Origin: Legionella septentrionalis | GTDB taxonomy: Bacteria > Pseudomonadota > Gammaproteobacteria > Legionellales > Legionellaceae | DNA length: 46,613 nt | Reading direction: 5' to 3' | Assembly (NCBI RefSeq): GCF_003989745.1 | Contig: NZ_RZGS01000019.1 | Location: forward strand, 1-46,613 | Position numbers and translations under genes: made by a program | Part shown: in pieces, positions 44,056 through 46,613 of the stretch | How positions within the stretch are numbered: position 1 is the stretch's first letter | How the letters are laid out: the number at the start of each line of letters is the position of its first letter | Notes under the pieces: model-generated | Databases searched by the model: none | What the model was told of the DNA's origin: nothing | What the model saw: the letters and a program-made list of their open reading frames with translations, nothing else

Positions 44056-44267
44056 CTTAGTTACTCCAATAGTGCCTACACTTTAATTGTATAACAAATG
44101 CATTACATTTTCAATTTTTCTAGTTTAGATGACCATCAATAGGGTACACCCTTGTGATGCCTGCTGTGATATCGAAGTACCTTCGCTTTTTAGCTATCAA
44201 AATGACGTGGTTTAATGGATTCGGACACACCAGTTAAGAGATACTAAACCTTAACTGGAGTAAAAAG

Positions 44268-44585
44268 ATGGTCATTAGAAGAAAATTTTCCCAAGAATTT
44301 AAACTTGATGCGATAAGCCTTGTAAAAGATCAAGGCTACAGTCGAGCTGAGGTAGCTCGCAGTTTGTCAATTAATCCCAATATGCTTAGTCGCTGGATAA
44401 AAGAGGAAGAAGCTGAAAAGGATCATGCGTTCAGGGGTAATGGAAAGTTAACGGCTGAACAGCTAGAGCTTCGGCAATTAAGAGAAGAAAATCGACGCCT
44501 GAAGATGGAAAAAGAAATTTTAAAAAAGGCGGCGGCAAATTCAATCGACGTGATAAGCCATGGAACACAGCACATGAGGAAATAA
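44268..44585 (+). CDS. IS3-family OrfA (helix-turn-helix protein)
   Basis: A 105-residue protein. The helix-turn-helix is KFSQEFKLDAISLVKDQGYS, then RAEVARSLSINPNMLSRWIK. A leucine-zipper follows (LELRQLREENRRLKMEKEIL, KKAAA). The frame ends at 44585. The codon pair at 44523-44528 is the site for -1 frameshifting to the full OrfAB transposase. Confidence 0.93.
   Translation: MVIRRKFSQEFKLDAISLVKDQGYSRAEVARSLSINPNMLSRWIKEEEAEKDHAFRGNGKLTAEQLELRQLREENRRLKMEKEILKKAAANSIDVISHGTQHMRK
44522..44528 (+). promoter_or_regulatory. A AAA AAG slippery heptamer for -1 frameshift
   Basis: The heptamer is in the correct register of orfA (AAA 44523-44525, AAG 44526-44528) and followed by GC-rich GGCGGCGGC. 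From 44528 the -1 frame stays open into orfB without a stop, which supports an OrfAB fusion. Confidence 0.8.
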
Positions 44586-44593
44586 TAAATTTT

Positions 44594-45319
44594 GTGAAAG
44601 AGATTGCGGAAAAAAGCACTTATACATTTGGAAGCAGGCGCATGAGGAAAGCACTAAATGCCTTGGGGTATCCAGTTGGCAGGCGAAAAACTCAAAGTCT
44701 GATGAAGGAGGCCGGTGTTATTGTTCGGTATAGAAAAAAATACAAAGTCACCACGAACAGCAGGCATAAAAAGCCGGTCTTTGAAAATGTGTTGAATCGG
44801 GATTTTTCACCCGGTGCCTCAGACCGAGCCTATGTTTCAGATATTACATACCTGTTAACTCAAGAGGGTTGGCTATATCTGGCAGTGGTTATTGATTTGT
44901 TTTCCAGGAAGGTTGTTGGTTGGAGTATGAGTTCAAGGATGAAGGCAGATTTAGTTTGCGATGCCTTGAAAATGGCTTTATGGCAACGTAAACCAAAGCC
45001 TGGCTTAATTGTACATTCAGATAGAGGCTCTCAATATGCCAGCAGCGAGTACCGTAAATTACTCAACGACTGGAAGTGCATTGGCAGCATGAGCAGAAAA
45101 GGTGATTGTTGGGATAATGCTGTAGCAGAAAGCTTTTTTGGTAGCTTGAAACAAGAACGGGTTCAATGGAAACATTATCAGACACGTTCTGAAGCACATC
45201 GGGATGTTCTAAATTACATCACAGTTTTTTATAATGATTTTCGGCTTCATTCAACTATTAATTACAAAAGCCCTAATCAATTTGAAAAGGAAGTCAGATT
45301 ATTAAAAATGGTTGCTTAA
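44594..45319 (+). CDS. IS3-family OrfB (DDE integrase domain of the transposase)
   Basis: A 241-residue catalytic part, made mainly as OrfAB by frameshift; GTG 44594 is a possible independent start. The HTH_21 domain has YTFGSRRMRKALNALGYPVG. The DDE residues are Asp in YVSDITYLL, Asp in VHSDRGSQYAS and Glu in DNAVAESFFGSLKQE. The frame is complete, so the element is probably active. Confidence 0.94.
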   Translation: MKEIAEKSTYTFGSRRMRKALNALGYPVGRRKTQSLMKEAGVIVRYRKKYKVTTNSRHKKPVFENVLNRDFSPGASDRAYVSDITYLLTQEGWLYLAVVIDLFSRKVVGWSMSSRMKADLVCDALKMALWQRKPKPGLIVHSDRGSQYASSEYRKLLNDWKCIGSMSRKGDCWDNAVAESFFGSLKQERVQWKHYQTRSEAHRDVLNYITVFYNDFRLHSTINYKSPNQFEKEVRLLKMVA

Positions 45320-45424
45320 ATGGTGTGTCGCAATTTGCTTGACCACGTCAAAAGCTGCTGATTGTTTCATTTGATAGAACCAAACCACATAGCCCCAAAC
45401 CTATTGATATATCATCTCAGTTTC

Positions 45425-46447
45425 CTAACTCTCAAATAACTCTTCTATGGTCGACTGCATCTCTTCTTGACTGGGCTTGGCATAGCGGAAAATTTCTTTG
45501 ATCGAAACATTTCCACTGAGCTCCTGAGCAAAATGCACCCCGTGCTTATCAGTCACTTTTTTTAAAAATGTATGCCGCAGTTTATGGGGTGTAAATTCAA
45601 ATTTCTCGTGTTCAGGCAAAAAAGCCAATGCTTGTTTTAAGACTCGTTGGCATATCCGATAAACATCTAGGGTTTGTAAACGCGTCCCATAACGTGTAAC
45701 AAATAATGGCTCATCTTCTTGGGTGATTCTTTGTTCTAAATACTGCTCCAAATACCCCCTAGCCTCTAGTGGTAATGGAATTTTCTGACTAATGCGTTTT
45801 GATTTATGGCGTAGTACTTCACATAATCCTTTTTGTCGGTATTGGCTTACATTTAAAGAAACCACTTCGGATTCCCGAAGCCCAGTACCCAACAACAAAT
45901 AAAATAGTGCCGTTTCCATTAGCGGGTTTTGATTTTTACGAGTGCAGCTTTTAATGCGTTGCTCACAGGCAGACTTTAAGCGCATTAATTGTCTTGGGGT
46001 TAACCCGTTCCAATCGGGAGCATCCGTTTGTAAATCTTTTACTTGGGCAAGAGGATCGCCTGCTAATAAAGGACGTTGCTGGTGGAGCCAACGACCAACA
46101 TGACGAATCGTTGCCATGGTGCGATTAATGGACGTTGCTTTATATGGCTTCCCCGTTTTCTCCGAAATTGTTCTGATTAAATTTTTTTGAAACTGTTTAC
46201 TGACTGCTGGAGTCCAACTATCTACTAAGTCATGCCCTACTTCCATTTGAAAAAATTGGGCGAATTTGGCCAAGTCTTTCTTTTTTGCCTGTTCCGTTTT
46301 TTCAGGAGCACCCTTCACATGCACTGAATAATAATAAGACAGCCATACTGAAAGTGAATTGGTATCAAAATGAACATCTAGGGGATGAAAAATCTTATCT
46401 ATCACAAACTTTTGATTTTTCGAATTTTGCTCGTCCAATAAATTCAT
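45425..46447 (-). CDS. Tyrosine recombinase/integrase
   Basis: A 340-residue site-specific recombinase. A SAM-like N-terminal domain (about residues 30-125) precedes the catalytic domain. Arg is in LLGTGLRESEVVSL, His-x-x-Arg in HKLRHTFLKKV, and the Tyr nucleophile in IFRYAKPS. In the usual GH motif before the Tyr the sequence is SGNVSIKE, so His is replaced by Asn. It could resolve plasmid multimers or integrate the element; an excisionase gene is not seen. Start ATG 46447; the ribosome site is weak. ATAGGGT/ACCCTAT repeats flank the start. Confidence 0.9.
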   Translation of the reverse strand: MNLLDEQNSKNQKFVIDKIFHPLDVHFDTNSLSVWLSYYYSVHVKGAPEKTEQAKKKDLAKFAQFFQMEVGHDLVDSWTPAVSKQFQKNLIRTISEKTGKPYKATSINRTMATIRHVGRWLHQQRPLLAGDPLAQVKDLQTDAPDWNGLTPRQLMRLKSACEQRIKSCTRKNQNPLMETALFYLLLGTGLRESEVVSLNVSQYRQKGLCEVLRHKSKRISQKIPLPLEARGYLEQYLEQRITQEDEPLFVTRYGTRLQTLDVYRICQRVLKQALAFLPEHEKFEFTPHKLRHTFLKKVTDKHGVHFAQELSGNVSIKEIFRYAKPSQEEMQSTIEELFES

Positions 46448-46491
46448 AGGGTCTCATTTTTATTTTTTCACGATCATACCCTATTTGTGAA

Positions 46492-46509
46492 AGATAAGGT
46501 ACGTTATCT
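46492..46509. repeat. Palindromic AGATAA-N6-TTATCT upstream of the tyrosine recombinase
   Basis: AGATAA (46492-46497) and TTATCT (46504-46509) flank a 6-base centre (GGTACG). This is the geometry of tyrosine recombinase core sites, and it lies 45 bases upstream of the recombinase gene. It could also be a promoter operator. No second copy was found by eye in the window. Confidence 0.35.
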
Positions 46510-46613
46510 ATCTCAAACATAAGTCATCAAAAGGGAAGAAACTCATAACTATAACCACTTTTATGTTTTCCCACATTATTGTATTCCCACAAAGGTGGTG
46601 GGCTATTTGAAAC

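Larger units (their letters stand above)
44203..45350 (+). mobile_element. Complete IS3-family insertion sequence, 1148 bp
   Basis: The ends are imperfect 29-bp inverted repeats (44203-44231 and 45322-45350; 21 of 29 match) beginning TGACGTGGT and ending GACACACC. Flanks show a possible 3-bp duplication AAA, which is weak because of the A-run. Inside are orfA and orfB in the -1 frame relative to it, with a slippery A6G. It lies between the toxin-antitoxin pair and the tyrosine recombinase. Confidence 0.88.

Noticed and set aside
44199-44202. 4-bp target duplication for the IS3-family element
   Set aside because: Left flank AAAA and right flank AAAG agree only for three bases, and the A-run makes even three uncertain.
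1-46613. Window as one complete circular plasmid
   Set aside because: The transposase tail at base 1 does not continue in frame from the last bases, and no terminal overlap is seen.
1-46613. CRISPR arrays, tRNA or rRNA genes
   Set aside because: No regularly spaced repeats and no recognisable tRNA or rRNA sequence were seen on either strand.

Overview
The window looks like most of a self-transmissible F-type conjugative plasmid, or a plasmid-like conjugative element, from Legionella or a close relative. Three things point there. It has a complete F-type (MPF-F) tra operon preceded by a CsrA paralogue and a divergent repressor, an arrangement known from Legionella plasmids and ICEs. The base composition is AT-rich. 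It carries Legionella-style cargo such as umuDC. No species can be named from sequence alone. The ends do not join into one reading frame, so I treat it as a linear piece, probably cut at an insertion sequence on the left.

Layout. (1) 1-2.5 kb: the 3' end of an IS5-like transposase, an AT-rich stretch with three DnaA-box-like sites (possible oriV), and a decayed umuDC operon with two one-base frameshifts and a lost UmuC C-terminus. (2) 2.5-6.3 kb: maintenance block, with a leftward replication-initiator-like gene and divergent parA-parB, closed by a terminator hairpin. (3) 6.3-8.1 kb: a three-gene leftward cargo operon: unknown protein, YhhQ/VUT-family transporter, SAM methyltransferase. (4) 8.1-9.7 kb: control switch, with a CI/S24-type repressor whose protease residues are missing, overlapping divergent promoters with three ATGCGCA elements, csrA, and a small secreted protein. 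(5) 9.9-34.1 kb: traA-L-E-K-B-V-C-trbI-traW-U-trbC-traN-F-trbB-traH-G, a membrane ORF where F has traS/traT, then traD and traI. TraI is unusual: relaxase, vestigial helicase, active helicase and a C-terminal Toprim/primase-like module. (6) 34.1-37.2 kb: relaxosome-type ribbon-helix-helix gene, an F-like oriT core, and a leading region with a KlcA/ArdB antirestriction gene behind a large hairpin. (7) 37.27-42.77 kb: a complete 5500-bp Tn3-family transposon (perfect 39-bp ends, TAAAT duplication) carrying a TipA-like MerR regulator and an alpha/beta hydrolase, inserted in a gene whose two halves can be rejoined. (8) 42.8-46.6 kb: gene remnants, a YafQ-DinJ toxin-antitoxin pair, a complete IS3-family element and a tyrosine recombinase.

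How it works together. The repressor and CsrA probably gate the long tra operon. Proteins TraA-TraH build pilus and channel. TraD feeds the T-strand and TraI nicks oriT and unwinds. The orientation of the predicted nic site sends the antirestriction side into the recipient first and the tra operon last, as in F. ParAB, the Rep-like protein, the toxin-antitoxin pair and possibly the tyrosine recombinase provide maintenance.
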